64,000 nucleotides of DNA from Thalassospira sp. HJ (GTDB lineage Bacteria; Pseudomonadota; Alphaproteobacteria; Rhodospirillales; Thalassospiraceae): assembly GCF_000948415.1 (NCBI RefSeq), contig NZ_JYII01000010.1:648952-712951 (forward strand). The letters are read 5' to 3'. Shown here piece by piece: positions 35,883 through 45,923 of this stretch. Every line of letters starts with the position of its first letter. Position 1 is the stretch's first letter. The position numbers and the translations under genes were made by a program. Below the pieces are notes generated by a model. That model ran no database searches, was not told where the DNA came from, and worked only from the letters and a program-made list of their open reading frames with translations.

Positions 35883-37703
35883 TTATTGGCCGCCACGCTT
35901 GCGCTGATAAAGGCCGTCAAGCTGCTTGCCATAGGCTTCGCGGATCTTGTGACGGCGGATTTTCATCGACGGGGTCAGCATTTCGTTATCAATGGTAAAG
36001 GGCGCTTCGGCAAACATGAAGCTGCGCACCTTTTCAATCGTCGACAGGCGCTGATTGACGTGATCAATCGCGTTGCGGATGACTTTGCGGAAATCATCAT
36101 TTTTGCCAAGTTCTTCAATGGAGTTCGAAATACCATTTTCGCGGGCGAACTCGCGCATGAAGTCTTCTTCCGGCCAGACGACTGCCACCAGATAGGGTTT
36201 GTCATCGCCATAGACCATGGCTTGGGAAATCTCGGTTTCAAGCGTCATCAGGCCTTCGATCCGCTGGGGCGAGATATTGTCGCCGCCGGAATTGACGATG
36301 ATGTCCTTCTTGCGATCCGTGATCATCAGGCTACCCTGTTCATCGAACTTGCCGATGTCACCTGTATGCAGCCAGCTATCAATAATGGTCGCCGCCGTCA
36401 CATCCGGCAGGTTCCAGTAACCCTTCATCATGCTTTCGCCGCGCAGCAGGATCTCGCCATCATCGGCGATCTTGACCTCAGCACCCACCATCGGCGGGCC
36501 AACTGTGCGCAGTTTGTTGTTTTCAGCACGGTTACACGACACCACCGGGGCAAATTCCGTCTGGCCATAGCCCTGAAGGATGCGAATGCCGCACGATACA
36601 AACAGGACACCCAGTTCGTAGTTCAGCGGACCGCCACCCGAGACCATCGCCTTGATCCGGCCGCCAAAGCGCTGGCGCAGCTTACGACGCAGCAAGAGTT
36701 CACAGGCAAGGTTCTGAAGCTTTTCGATCAGGCCAAGTCGTTCGCCTTCGTAATTCTTACGGCCCAGACGCAGGGTCAGGTCAAACAGCTTCTGCTTGAT
36801 GCCGCCTTCCTTTTCGACCATGCGGCTCATGCGCTGATAAAGCATCTCATAAAGGCGCGGTACGGCCGTCATGATGGTCGGTTTGACTTCGGCCAGATTG
36901 GCCGCCAGCTTATCAAGCCCCTCGGCGTAATAGATCTGGGCATCGATACTGATCGGGAAATAAAGACCGGCAGTATGTTCGTAGGAATGCGACAGCGGCA
37001 GGAAGGACAGGAAGATTTCCTTGTCGATGCCCAGCGTATCAATGATGTCAAACGCACCCATGCAGTTTGAAATGATCGCACCGTGGCTTAGCATCACGCC
37101 TTTGGGCGAGCCACCCGTGCCCGATGTGTAAATCAGACAGGCAAGGTCATCACGATTGATCTTGGAAATCCAGTCATCAACATCATGGGTCAGACCACGC
37201 CCCTTGGCGATCAGGTCATCCCAGCGCGAAATGGTAATATCGCCGACAAAGCTTTGACCCCATTCTTCCATCATGATCGCATGGCGGCAGCGCCCGCTAT
37301 CAAGGGCGGCATGCAGGAAAGGCTGGGCAAGTTTCTTGGTCGAGATAATGGCAATCGCCGCACCACTGTCTTCGATCGCGTGCAAATGATCGCGCTCGGT
37401 ATTGGTGGTGTAGGCGGGGACAGTCATGGCGCCAACGCACATGATGGCAAGATCGGCAATGCCCCATTCGGTACGGTTTTCCGAAACCAGCAGGACCCGG
37501 TCGCCGGGGCGAACGCCTATGTCATAAAGGGCACGCGCAAGGGCACGGACCTGATCGGCGGCCTCTTGCCAGCTTGTCGGGACGAATTCCTTGCCCTCGG
37601 AATCCTTGGTCCAAAGAAACGGCGTGTCGCCATGTTTCTTGGCCTTTTCAAAAAACATGGTCGGCAAGTTTTGCCAATTGGCATAATCCTGCAAACTTGT
37701 CAT
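35883..37703 (-). CDS. Long-chain acyl-CoA synthetase (FadD-like)
   Basis: 606 residues. The AMP-binding P-loop is LACLIYTSGTGGSPKGVMLSHGA (about 180-200), followed by YGQTEFAPVVSCNR and SWLHTGDIGKFDEQGSLMITDRKKDIIVNSGGDNISP. It makes acyl-CoA from a fatty acid, ATP and CoA by an acyl-adenylate. The sequence is of the long FACS type (AMP-dependent ligase, about 600 residues), but the chain length accepted is not shown. ATG 37703 has AAGGAA 6 nt upstream and is preferred over ATG 37721. It is divergent from pepF. Confidence 0.9.
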   Translation of the reverse strand: MTSLQDYANWQNLPTMFFEKAKKHGDTPFLWTKDSEGKEFVPTSWQEAADQVRALARALYDIGVRPGDRVLLVSENRTEWGIADLAIMCVGAMTVPAYTTNTERDHLHAIEDSGAAIAIISTKKLAQPFLHAALDSGRCRHAIMMEEWGQSFVGDITISRWDDLIAKGRGLTHDVDDWISKINRDDLACLIYTSGTGGSPKGVMLSHGAIISNCMGAFDIIDTLGIDKEIFLSFLPLSHSYEHTAGLYFPISIDAQIYYAEGLDKLAANLAEVKPTIMTAVPRLYEMLYQRMSRMVEKEGGIKQKLFDLTLRLGRKNYEGERLGLIEKLQNLACELLLRRKLRQRFGGRIKAMVSGGGPLNYELGVLFVSCGIRILQGYGQTEFAPVVSCNRAENNKLRTVGPPMVGAEVKIADDGEILLRGESMMKGYWNLPDVTAATIIDSWLHTGDIGKFDEQGSLMITDRKKDIIVNSGGDNISPQRIEGLMTLETEISQAMVYGDDKPYLVAVVWPEEDFMREFARENGISNSIEELGKNDDFRKVIRNAIDHVNQRLSTIEKVRSFMFAEAPFTIDNEMLTPSMKIRRHKIREAYGKQLDGLYQRKRGGQ

Positions 37704-38175
37704 GACGTTTCCTTGCCTCACTCTTTGTTCCCGCGAACGGGCAATCTTTGCGCTGCCCTGATGGTAACGCTGTCATTTCCTTTTTCCTTATACCCGCGCG
37801 AGCGCGCGGCAGATCGGAATAAACGAACGTTCCAAGATGAATTTGTTATCAGGGATTGCACAATTGCGCAGCCTGAAAATGACATTTTAAAGACCGAATT
37901 GTCGCCTATGTCACAGAAACGCGGATTGGGGTGGCTTGTTCCGGTCAAAGGCGCTGCAAAATGCGGTTTGTTTGGCCCTTGATGCGGCTTTGCTGTTGTC
38001 CATGGCACAAGGAACGATATGATCGACCCAGCAATTTGAAACCGTATCTGTAAACGGGTCTGGTGATATGGCTTTGACGGGCTATATATCGGATCAGGAC
38101 GATTAAAAAGCAAAGGCATACCCTTTGCCGCTGCGGATCGGACGCACGCGACCAACGAGACTGTCTGGAGGACAA
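37704..38175. other. Divergent fadD-like / pepF intergenic region
   Basis: No gene seen in 472 bp. A perfect palindrome GAACGTTC (37825-37832), within a GGAAT...TTCC frame, lies about 120 bp before the FadD-like gene and may be a regulator site, for example for a TetR-family fatty-acid regulator. GGAGGAC at 38167 is the pepF ribosome binding site. Confidence 0.35.
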
Positions 38176-39951
38176 ATGAACGCGATCAACAAGAATTTGC
38201 CGACCTGGGATCTGACCGATCTCTACAACGATCTGAAAGACCCGAATATCCGGCGCGATCTTGATGATGCCAAAAGCCGCTCTCAGGCATTCCAGCAAAG
38301 CTATCAGGGTAAGCTCAATGACCTGTCGGGTGATGAACTGGCAGCTGCCATTGCCGAATATGAAGCGATCAGCGAAATCTGCGGCAAGATCGGATCCTTT
38401 GCGCAGCTGAAATATGCTGGTGACAGCTCGGACGCGGCCATTGGCCAGTTCTACCAGTTTGTTCAGGAAGAAATGACCGGCATTTCCAGCCTGTCGCTGT
38501 TCTTTGGTCTTGAAATCAACCGCATCGAAGATGCGTCGCTTGATGCCAAGTATGATCAAAGCGAAGCGCTGCGCCGCTATCGCCCGTGGCTTGATGAAAA
38601 CCGTGCCTTCCGCCCGCATCAGCTGTCCGACGAGGTCGAGCAGGTCCTGCATGAACGCCGCGTTGCCGGATCGGCCGCGTGGGTGCGCCTGTTTGATCAG
38701 ACGATGGCAGAACTCCGCTTCCCGATTGATGGCGAAGACCTGACCATGTCCGATGCCGCGAACATGCTGTCTTCAAGCAAGGTTGATGATCGCAAGAAGG
38801 CCGCGAAATCCATTGGTGACGTTCTGGGCAAGAACATCAAGCTTTTGGCGCACATCACCAATACCCTTGCCAAGGACAAGGAAATTGATGATCGCCTGCG
38901 CAAATTCGCAACCCCGGTTTCATCGCGCAACCTGTCCAACCAGGTCGAGGATGAAGTTGTCGACGCGCTCAACACTGCCGTTAAAAACAGCCATGCCGAT
39001 CTGTCGCACCGCTATTATCGCCTGAAGGCGAAATGGTTTGGCGTTGATCAGCTTGATTACTGGGATCGTAACGCGCCGCTGCCTGATGATGATGATCGTC
39101 AGATCGATTGGGATACCGCGCGTTCGACCGTGCTCAAGGCTTACGGCGAATTTTCGCCGGAACTGGCCGAAGTTGGTCAGAAATTCTTTGATAACCCGTG
39201 GATCGATGTGCCGCCACGTGCAGGTAAGTCATCGGGCGCCTTTGCCCATCCGACTGTGCCGTCCGCACACCCTTACTTGCTGCTCAACTATCATGGCAAA
39301 ACCCGTGATGTGATGACGCTTGCTCATGAGCTGGGCCATGGCGTGCATCAGGTGCTGGCAGGTGAGCAGGGTTACTTCCTGTCCGATACGCCGCTGACAC
39401 TGGCGGAAACCGCATCGGTATTTGGCGAAATGCTGACCTTCCAGTCGATGCTGCGCTCAGAATCTGATCCGAAGATGAAGCGCATCATGCTGGCCGGTAA
39501 GGTCGAGGATATGCTCAACACCGTTGTGCGTCAGATTGCGTTCTTCGAGTTTGAAAAACGCGTGCATGAAAAGCGCCGCGAAGGTGAATTGACCGTTGAT
39601 GAGATCTGCGACATCTGGTTGGCCGTACAGCATGAAAGTCTGGGCGATGCCATCCGTTATGAAGACGAATACAAGTACTACTGGTCTTATATTCCGCACT
39701 TCATCCATTCGCCGTTCTATGTCTACGCATACGCCTTTGGCGATTGCCTGGTGAACTCGCTTTATGATGTTTATCAGGGTGCCGAAGACGGCTTCCAGCA
39801 GAAGTATCTTGATATGCTGAAGGCCGGTGGCACCAAACGGCACAAGGAACTTCTGGCACCGTTCGGACTTGATGCATCGGACCCGGCCTTCTGGCAGCGG
39901 GGCCTCAATATGATCAAGCGCATGATCGACGAGCTGGAGGAGCTTTCCTGA
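38176..39951 (+). CDS. pepF: M3 family oligoendopeptidase (PepF)
   Basis: 591 residues. The zinc site HELGH is in DVMTLAHELGHGVHQVLAGEQG (about 388), and the third ligand Glu in LAETASVFGEMLTFQ is about 25 residues later. The N-terminus is the usual helical lid (LPTWDLTDLYNDLKDPNIRRD). It cleaves short peptides in the cytosol. ATG 38176 has GGAGGAC 7 nt upstream; the frame runs upstream without support. The ABC1-family gene begins one base after the stop codon, so they are likely cotranscribed. Confidence 0.95.
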   Translation: MNAINKNLPTWDLTDLYNDLKDPNIRRDLDDAKSRSQAFQQSYQGKLNDLSGDELAAAIAEYEAISEICGKIGSFAQLKYAGDSSDAAIGQFYQFVQEEMTGISSLSLFFGLEINRIEDASLDAKYDQSEALRRYRPWLDENRAFRPHQLSDEVEQVLHERRVAGSAAWVRLFDQTMAELRFPIDGEDLTMSDAANMLSSSKVDDRKKAAKSIGDVLGKNIKLLAHITNTLAKDKEIDDRLRKFATPVSSRNLSNQVEDEVVDALNTAVKNSHADLSHRYYRLKAKWFGVDQLDYWDRNAPLPDDDDRQIDWDTARSTVLKAYGEFSPELAEVGQKFFDNPWIDVPPRAGKSSGAFAHPTVPSAHPYLLLNYHGKTRDVMTLAHELGHGVHQVLAGEQGYFLSDTPLTLAETASVFGEMLTFQSMLRSESDPKMKRIMLAGKVEDMLNTVVRQIAFFEFEKRVHEKRREGELTVDEICDIWLAVQHESLGDAIRYEDEYKYYWSYIPHFIHSPFYVYAYAFGDCLVNSLYDVYQGAEDGFQQKYLDMLKAGGTKRHKELLAPFGLDASDPAFWQRGLNMIKRMIDELEELS

Positions 39952-39952
39952 A

Positions 39953-41332
39953 ATGAGTGATAACGACGATGATTATACCGCCGCAAACGAGGAAAACAGG
40001 TTTGGCGGGCGGGTTCGTCGTTATGCACGGGTGGGTGCTTCGGCCAGCAAGCTGGCCGCGCGCCTTGCCACTGGGAAAATGTTCGGCGGCGAGATTGATC
40101 ATGCCAAATACGCCGCCGAACTGACTTCGGCCTTGGGCGGGCTCAAAGGCCCGCTCATGAAGGTCGCCCAGATCCTGTCCACCATCCCCGATGCCCTGCC
40201 CAAAGAATATACCCAGGCCCTGGCAGAGCTTCAGGCTGATGCGCCCAGCATGGGCTGGCTGTTCGTCAAACGCCGGATGCGCAGCGAACTGGGTGCGGGA
40301 TGGCAATCGAAATTCACCGAATTCAGCCACGATGCCGTGGCCGCGGCATCTCTGGGGCAGGTACATAAGGCAACGCTTCCCGACGGGCGGGATGTGGCGT
40401 GCAAGCTGCAATATCCCGATATGTCGGCAACTGTTGAGGCAGATCTTAAGCAGCTGCGCGCAGCCTTTGCGATCTATAAGCGCTATGACAGTGCGATTGA
40501 TGCCCAGAACATTCAGGAAGAACTAACCGCCCGCCTGCGCGAGGAACTTGATTATTCCCGCGAAGCCAAACATATGCGCCTTTATCGCCATATGCTGGCC
40601 GATGAGGATTGCGTGCATGTGCCCGAGCCGGTTGATGACGTCACCACCAAGCGGCTTTTGACCATGACCTGGCAACAGGGACCGAAGTTCAAGCACTTCC
40701 TTGAAAGCGATCCCGATCAGGATGCGCGCAATCAGGTGGCGCTTAATATGTTTCGGGCGTGGTATGTGCCGTTTTATCGCTATGGCGTGATCCACGGCGA
40801 TCCGCATCTGGGCAATTACACGCTGCGCGATGATCTGTCGGTCAATCTTCTTGATTTCGGCTGTATCCGCATTTTCAAACCCGACTTCGTGCAGGCTGTG
40901 ATCACGCTTTATGAAGCACTCCGTGACGAGGACGAGGAAAAGGCTGTTTCGGCTTATGAAAGCTGGGGCTTTGAGAACCCGTCACGCGAACTGATTGATG
41001 TGCTCAACATCTGGGCGAGCTTCGTCTATGGCCCGATCCTGGATGACCGGGAACGCAAGATGGGCGAAACCAACTCGGTCGCCTATGGCGCGGAAGTGGC
41101 CGGCAAGGTTCATCAGGAACTGCGCCGTGTCGGTGGTGTCAAACCACCCCGCGAGTTCGTTCTGGTTGACCGTGCGGCAGTCGGGCTTGGCGCGGTGTTC
41201 CTGCGTCTGGATGCACAGGTGAACTGGTATCGCCTGTTTAACGATCTGGTTGGCGACTTTGACGTGGCAAAACTCGAAGCCCGGCAGAAAGCTGCCCTTG
41301 ATCAGATTGGTCTCGAGCGACCCGACGCATAA
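39953..41332 (+). CDS. ABC1/UbiB (AarF) family atypical kinase
   Basis: 459 residues. The ADCK-like motifs are visible: LGGLKGPLMKVAQILSTIPDALP (the KxGQ region, here KGPLMKVAQ), AAASLGQVHKATLPDGRDVACKLQYP with the conserved Lys, YGVIHGDPHLGNYTLR (catalytic loop) and LLDFGCIRIF (metal loop). No hydrophobic C-terminal tail like UbiB is present, so this is a soluble cousin rather than UbiB itself. Related proteins support coenzyme Q synthesis or lipid handling. ubiG, ubiX and a COQ9-like gene are elsewhere in the window. Exact target unknown. Confidence 0.88.
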   Translation: MSDNDDDYTAANEENRFGGRVRRYARVGASASKLAARLATGKMFGGEIDHAKYAAELTSALGGLKGPLMKVAQILSTIPDALPKEYTQALAELQADAPSMGWLFVKRRMRSELGAGWQSKFTEFSHDAVAAASLGQVHKATLPDGRDVACKLQYPDMSATVEADLKQLRAAFAIYKRYDSAIDAQNIQEELTARLREELDYSREAKHMRLYRHMLADEDCVHVPEPVDDVTTKRLLTMTWQQGPKFKHFLESDPDQDARNQVALNMFRAWYVPFYRYGVIHGDPHLGNYTLRDDLSVNLLDFGCIRIFKPDFVQAVITLYEALRDEDEEKAVSAYESWGFENPSRELIDVLNIWASFVYGPILDDRERKMGETNSVAYGAEVAGKVHQELRRVGGVKPPREFVLVDRAAVGLGAVFLRLDAQVNWYRLFNDLVGDFDVAKLEARQKAALDQIGLERPDA

Positions 41333-41883
41333 GTCGCGTAATCGGGGTTGGCTGGCCCCAACGATTCGCGTTTTCAATGCAGAGTCGAACGGGTTTTTGA
41401 TCAAATTGCGCGATCAAAAACGTGATTTTCGGCATCTGAACCCGGTTAGTTTTCAAAAATTCGAGAATATTTTTGCGAACCTTTTGGCGTTTGCAGCGTT
41501 CCTTATTGCGTGCCCTACAAGCAATAAATGAAGACTTGGGCGTTTATTTGTAAGATAATATTCACTTACAACGTGGGGTAAAAACAGGGGAAACTGCCGA
41601 AAATCAACGATCTATTGTGTGACGATCCGGATCAGGACTTGTTCCATAATGGAAATTAAATGTGCGAATTTCCACACATATATGATTTTTGGAAGTTTTA
41701 ACTGATATTTTGTTAAAGTGTTTTTTTATCGGTTTTTCGGATTGTGGTTGTCGGTGAGAAATCGCATCTTGCTTTCAACGCAGACATGCAGGGCGTCATT
41801 GATTGTTTGTCCTGAGCACCATTGGCGGGTGGGACCTGACATGTCGGCAAGGTTTTATGCCTTGTAATGCGTGGTGGGAAAGT
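41333..41883. other. Non-coding AT-rich stretch before the pnt leader
   Basis: Part of 753 bp without a credible gene. Base composition is clearly more AT-rich than its surroundings up to about 41750. ORFs crossing it on the minus strand lack codon character and ribosome binding sites. A strong terminator follows at 41884-41930 with no plus-strand gene ending nearby, so an unannotated small RNA or an attenuated leader of pntAA may lie here. Confidence 0.5.
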
Positions 41884-41930
41884 GGGCGGTTTCTTCTGCG
41901 ATTGCTGAAGAACCGCCTTTTTCTTTTTTC
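41884..41930 (+). terminator. Strong intrinsic terminator with no upstream gene
   Basis: GGCGGTTTCTTC (41885-41896) pairs with GAAGAACCGCC (41907-41917) with one bulged T, followed by TTTTTCTTTTTT. The nearest plus-strand stop codon is 550 bp upstream and the next gene, pntAA, starts 156 bp downstream. Confidence 0.85.
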
Positions 41931-42085
41931 GGGCCGATAGGTGTGTTGGTCCGAAATAATTGAATTGGATAAGGGTTGCCTGTGATCGGTCCGCAAGGAA
42001 CGCGAAACGACGTTCTGGAACCGGTTGCTTTGAATGAACACGGATTGTCAAACTGACCAATCAACAGGGAAGGAGGTCAAACGCG

Positions 42086-43249
42086 ATGAAACTGGCCGTT
42101 CCAAAGGAAATATGGCCCGGGGAAAAGCGCGTTGCCGTCACACCAGAGACCGTGAAAAAGCTCAAGGCTCTCGGGTTTGACGTTGCAATTGAGGCTGGTG
42201 CCGGAATTGACGCCGCCATACCGGATGATCGTTTTGTCGATGCCGGTGCAACCATTGCCAAAACAATGAAAACCACCGTGAAGGATGCCGATGTCATCTT
42301 CAAGGTGCGCCCACCTGTCATTGACGGCAAAACCAACGAATTAACTGCCTATAAAAAGGGGGCTGCGGTTGTGGCCCTGCTTGAGCCGTTCGATCGCAAG
42401 GAGCTGATCGAGGCCATGGCAAAGGCCGGTGTAGATGGCTATTCCATGGAGCTGATGCCGCGTATTTCGCGTGCGCAGTCGATGGATGTGCTGTCATCCC
42501 AATCCAATCTTGCGGGCTATCGCGCGGTGCTTGATGCCGCCCATGAATTTGGCCGCATCTATCCGATGATGATGACCGCGGCAGGCACATTGCCGCCGGC
42601 ACGCGTTGTTGTTGTCGGGGCCGGTGTTGCCGGCCTTCAGGCGATTGCAACCGCCAAGCGCCTTGGTGCCGTTGTCTCGGCATTTGATGTGCGCCCGGCG
42701 GTAAAAGAACAGGTTCAGTCGCTTGGCGGCACCTTCATTGAAGTCGAAGACGACAATGCCTCTGATGCGGAAACATCGGGCGGCTATGCCAAGGAAATGT
42801 CGGACGACTACAAGAAAAAGCAGGCCGAAAAGCTTAAAGAGGTCCTGACCAAGACCGACATCGTCATTACCACCGCCCTTATTCCGGGCCGTCCGGCACC
42901 GGAAATCGTCACCGCCGATATGGTGGCTGGCATGAAGCCGGGATCGGTGATCATTGATCTGGCGGCTGAGCGCGGTGGCAACGTTGCCGGTGTGAAGCTT
43001 GGTGAAACGGTGATGACCGATAATGGCGTGAAGCTGATTGGCCCGTCCAACATCACAAGTTCTGTCGCAACCGATGCGACGGCGATGTATGCCAAGAACC
43101 TTTTGAACTTCATCACCCTTTCTGTCGATAAGGACAAAGGCGCACTCGCATTTGATGGCGAAGATCAGATCATCAAAGAGACGCGTCTGACCCATGATGG
43201 AAAGGTCGTTCATCCGAAATTCGGCGGGGAGGAGGTCGCAAATGGCTGA
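42086..43249 (+). CDS. pntAA: NAD(P) transhydrogenase subunit alpha part 1 (PntAA)
   Basis: 387 residues. It has [56 protein letters not shown] and the NAD-binding loop [22 protein letters not shown] (about 173-194), then [20 protein letters not shown]. It is domain I of the proton-translocating transhydrogenase, which binds NAD(H). The split alpha subunit (AA + AB) is the type found in Rhodospirillum rubrum. AGGGAAGGAGG lies upstream of ATG 42086. The stop overlaps the pntAB start by 8 nt. Confidence 0.97.
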   Translation: MKLAVPKEIWPGEKRVAVTPETVKKLKALGFDVAIEAGAGIDAAIPDDRFVDAGATIAKTMKTTVKDADVIFKVRPPVIDGKTNELTAYKKGAAVVALLEPFDRKELIEAMAKAGVDGYSMELMPRISRAQSMDVLSSQSNLAGYRAVLDAAHEFGRIYPMMMTAAGTLPPARVVVVGAGVAGLQAIATAKRLGAVVSAFDVRPAVKEQVQSLGGTFIEVEDDNASDAETSGGYAKEMSDDYKKKQAEKLKEVLTKTDIVITTALIPGRPAPEIVTADMVAGMKPGSVIIDLAAERGGNVAGVKLGETVMTDNGVKLIGPSNITSSVATDATAMYAKNLLNFITLSVDKDKGALAFDGEDQIIKETRLTHDGKVVHPKFGGEEVANG

Positions 43250-43673
43250 TCAATCCGTAGCCCAGAATGCAAATGAACTCCGCGATGCCGCCCTTGGCCT
43301 TGCGGAAAAGGCAGCAAAGCTTGCCGACAGTCTGGCAACCGGCGCATCTGACGCTGCTGGTTCGGCCGCGGTTGCGGTCCAGGGATCGGGGGTCAGCCCG
43401 ACGGTTCTTGGACTGACCGTGTTCGTCCTGGCCTGCTTTGTTGGCTATTACGTCGTGTGGAAAGTCACCCCGGCACTTCATTCACCCCTGATGGCTGTGA
43501 CCAACGCCATCTCGTCGGTGATTATCGTCGGTGCGCTTCTGGCAGCAGGCCCGGTGGAGATGAACTTCTCCAAGATGATGGGCTTCATTGCGGTGGTGTT
43601 GGCATCCGTCAACATTTTCGGCGGATTCATCGTCGCCCAGCGCATGCTGCATATGTTCAAGAAAAAGAAGTAG
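43242..43673 (+). CDS. pntAB: NAD(P) transhydrogenase subunit alpha part 2 (PntAB)
   Basis: 143 residues. An Ala-rich N-terminal extension (about 1-45) is followed by three or four membrane helices: [48 protein letters not shown] and [24 protein letters not shown]. It is half of the proton channel (domain II). GGGGAGGAGG precedes ATG 43242; the first eight bases overlap the end of pntAA. pntB follows 12 bp later. Confidence 0.95.
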   Translation: MADQSVAQNANELRDAALGLAEKAAKLADSLATGASDAAGSAAVAVQGSGVSPTVLGLTVFVLACFVGYYVVWKVTPALHSPLMAVTNAISSVIIVGALLAAGPVEMNFSKMMGFIAVVLASVNIFGGFIVAQRMLHMFKKKK

Positions 43674-43685
43674 GGGGAACACACA

Positions 43686-45083
43686 ATGTCGGAAAACCTG
43701 TCGGCTTTCCTGTATCTGGTGGCCTCGGTCTGCTTCATTCTTTCGTTGCGCGGACTTTCGTCACCTGAATCGGCCCGTACCGGGAACATCCTTGGCATGG
43801 TGGGTATGGCAATTGCCATCTTTACCACGCTGGCAAGCCCGGCTGTGCTGTCATACACAACCATTATCGTCGGGATCCTGATCGGTGGCGCCATCGGTAC
43901 GGTCATCGCGCTCAAGATCCAGATGACCGCCTTGCCACAGCTTGTCGCGGCTTTCCACTCGCTTGTCGGTCTGGCGGCGGTGTTTGTTGCCGGGGCTGCC
44001 CTTTATTCGCCGGGTGCCTATGGCATCGGTACGGCGGGCAATATCGGTGCGGCCAGCCTGATTGAAATGGGCCTTGGTGTTGCGATTGGTGCGATTACCT
44101 TTACTGGTTCGCTGATTGCGTTCGGTAAATTACAGGGCATCGTTTCGGGCACACCTGTGCGCTTCAAGGGCCAGCATATGCTTAACCTTGCCATCGGTAT
44201 TGGCATCGTTGTCTTTGGTGTCATCCTTGTGGCAACCGAAAGCCATACGGCCTTCTGGATCCTGGTTGCACTGGCACTTGTTCTGGGTATTACGCTGATC
44301 ATTCCGATCGGCGGGGCAGACATGCCGGTCGTTGTCTCCATGCTGAACTCGTACTCGGGTTGGGCGGCATGTGGCATCGGCTTTACCCTGCAAAACAACG
44401 CGCTGATCATTACCGGTGCGCTTGTTGGTGCGTCGGGTGCGATCCTGTCCTACATCATGTGTAAGGGCATGAACCGCTCGATCTTCAATGTCATCTTTGG
44501 TGGCTTTGGCGCCGAGGGCGAGGCAGCCGCTGGTGCTGGTGCGGATGGTGATCGTTCGGTCAAATCCGGATCGGCCGATGATGCGTCCTTCATCATGAAG
44601 AATGCATCGAGCGTCATCATCGTTCCGGGCTACGGAATGGCCGTCGCACAGGCACAGCACGCGCTGCGTGAAATGGCCGATATCCTCAAGTCCGAGGGTG
44701 TCAATGTCCGCTACGCCATCCATCCGGTGGCCGGACGTATGCCGGGTCACATGAACGTGCTTCTGGCCGAGGCCAGCGTGCCTTATGACGACGTGCTGGA
44801 AATGGAAGAAATCAACCGTGATTTCGGCTCGGCTGACGTGGCCTTCGTGATTGGTGCCAATGACATCACCAACCCGGCCGCCAAAACCGACCCGACCAGC
44901 CCGATCTTCGGTATGCCGATCCTTGAAGTCGAAAAGGCCAAAACGGTCCTGTTCGTCAAACGTGGCATGTCAGCAGGTTACGCAGGCATCCAGAACGAAC
45001 TGTTCTTCAAGGACAACACCATGATGCTGTTCGGCGATGCCAAGAAGATGTGCGAAGAAATCGTCATGCATCTCGATAACTGA
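43686..45083 (+). CDS. pntB: NAD(P) transhydrogenase subunit beta (PntB)
   Basis: 465 residues. The N-terminal two-thirds hold many membrane helices (LSAFLYLVASVCFILSLRGLSSPESARTGN; MPVVVSMLNSYSGWAACGIGF). The C-terminal NADP-binding domain III has IIVPGYGMAVAQAQHALREMADIL, MPGHMNVLLAEASVPYDDVLEMEEIN and FVIGANDITNPAAKTDP. With PntAA and PntAB it uses the proton gradient to make NADPH from NADH and NADP. Nothing looks unusual; all key motifs are present. Confidence 0.97.
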   Translation: MSENLSAFLYLVASVCFILSLRGLSSPESARTGNILGMVGMAIAIFTTLASPAVLSYTTIIVGILIGGAIGTVIALKIQMTALPQLVAAFHSLVGLAAVFVAGAALYSPGAYGIGTAGNIGAASLIEMGLGVAIGAITFTGSLIAFGKLQGIVSGTPVRFKGQHMLNLAIGIGIVVFGVILVATESHTAFWILVALALVLGITLIIPIGGADMPVVVSMLNSYSGWAACGIGFTLQNNALIITGALVGASGAILSYIMCKGMNRSIFNVIFGGFGAEGEAAAGAGADGDRSVKSGSADDASFIMKNASSVIIVPGYGMAVAQAQHALREMADILKSEGVNVRYAIHPVAGRMPGHMNVLLAEASVPYDDVLEMEEINRDFGSADVAFVIGANDITNPAAKTDPTSPIFGMPILEVEKAKTVLFVKRGMSAGYAGIQNELFFKDNTMMLFGDAKKMCEEIVMHLDN

Positions 45084-45106
45084 TCAAACCATCCGGTTTG
45101 AAACGA

Positions 45107-45139
45107 CAAAAGGCGGCTCCGATGGGGTCGCCTTTTTTT
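45107..45139 (+). terminator. Intrinsic terminator after pntB
   Basis: AAAGGCG pairs with CGCCTTT across a GC-rich loop (45109-45134), followed by a run of T. Confidence 0.85.
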
Positions 45140-45239
45140 GGTTCAATTAAAAATAGATGGGGTGGCTGCACAAATTTACTGGGAGTGGTGCAATGTAAAG
45201 GGTATTCTAATGTATAAATATTAAGCGCAAAGGTGGTCC

Positions 45240-45890
45240 ATGGCGATAGAGAAGGTTCATCTACGTAAACTGCTGCAATTGTTTGGTATGAAGCAAAACA
45301 AATTAGTGTCGCAGTTGCGGAGAGATATTTTGCAGTCTCTCAAAGGCGGCGAGGGTCGGGATTTCTACACGCCGTTTTGGGCTGACGTGAAGCAACATGT
45401 TATTGGAGAAAAAACACTTTCGGTGTCTGTAGCAGAGCGTGTGGAGAAGAGTGACCAGCGGAAAAGACGCTATCCAGAATTGGAAAAGGGTTTTCTTGAA
45501 TGGTGGAATGAAAAAAGGCGTTGGATTAATGAGCCTTTCGAGTTTCTCGACCAGTCTGTGAGAGGGGTTTACACAGTTGAAGATCCAGAGCTGACCGTGA
45601 AACTGGAAAATATGTTGTCTCTCAAAATCGGGGATAACGCTCATCGCATAATATATCCCTACTTCAACCGAGAACCAGCGCTGACCGAACAATTGGCTAG
45701 ACAGGGATTGTTCGTATTGTCTAGGGGGATTACTCAATACAAAGACGTTGATTTTCGAATAGTTGACCTGACTAGGTCGCGATCATTTTCCGTGCAAGAC
45801 TTACCATTCCAGGGCGATGAAGAAGAAAGTTTCATTGCTAACTACCAGCGGGTGCGCGATCTTTGGTTTGAGTTGTTAGAGCAATACTAA
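45240..45890 (+). CDS. Hypothetical protein in an AT-richer island
   Basis: I do not recognise this 216-residue protein. It is charged and soluble, with no signal peptide or membrane segment: MAIEKVHLRKLLQLFGMKQN at the start, YPELEKGFLEWWNEKRRWIN in the middle and IANYQRVRDLWFELLEQY at the end. Aromatic and basic residues are frequent. Codon use and G+C are lower than in its neighbours, as if acquired by transfer. AAAGGTGG lies just before ATG 45240. It sits between the pnt operon terminator and a membrane-anchored protein gene, with no mobile genes beside it. Confidence 0.65.
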   Translation: MAIEKVHLRKLLQLFGMKQNKLVSQLRRDILQSLKGGEGRDFYTPFWADVKQHVIGEKTLSVSVAERVEKSDQRKRRYPELEKGFLEWWNEKRRWINEPFEFLDQSVRGVYTVEDPELTVKLENMLSLKIGDNAHRIIYPYFNREPALTEQLARQGLFVLSRGITQYKDVDFRIVDLTRSRSFSVQDLPFQGDEEESFIANYQRVRDLWFELLEQY

Positions 45891-45923
45891 CTACCCTTCG
45901 TCGATTTAATTCGAAGATTCACC

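Noticed and set aside
35829..37070. 413-codon open frame on the plus strand
   Set aside because: Antisense to the FadD-like gene and the start of the small kinase gene.
41700..41930. 6S, SRP or RNase P RNA in the gap before pntAA
   Set aside because: None of the conserved core motifs of these RNAs is present.
41713..42064. Minus-strand frames of 69-115 codons
   Set aside because: They cross the terminator and leader before pntAA, with no start signal or family resemblance.
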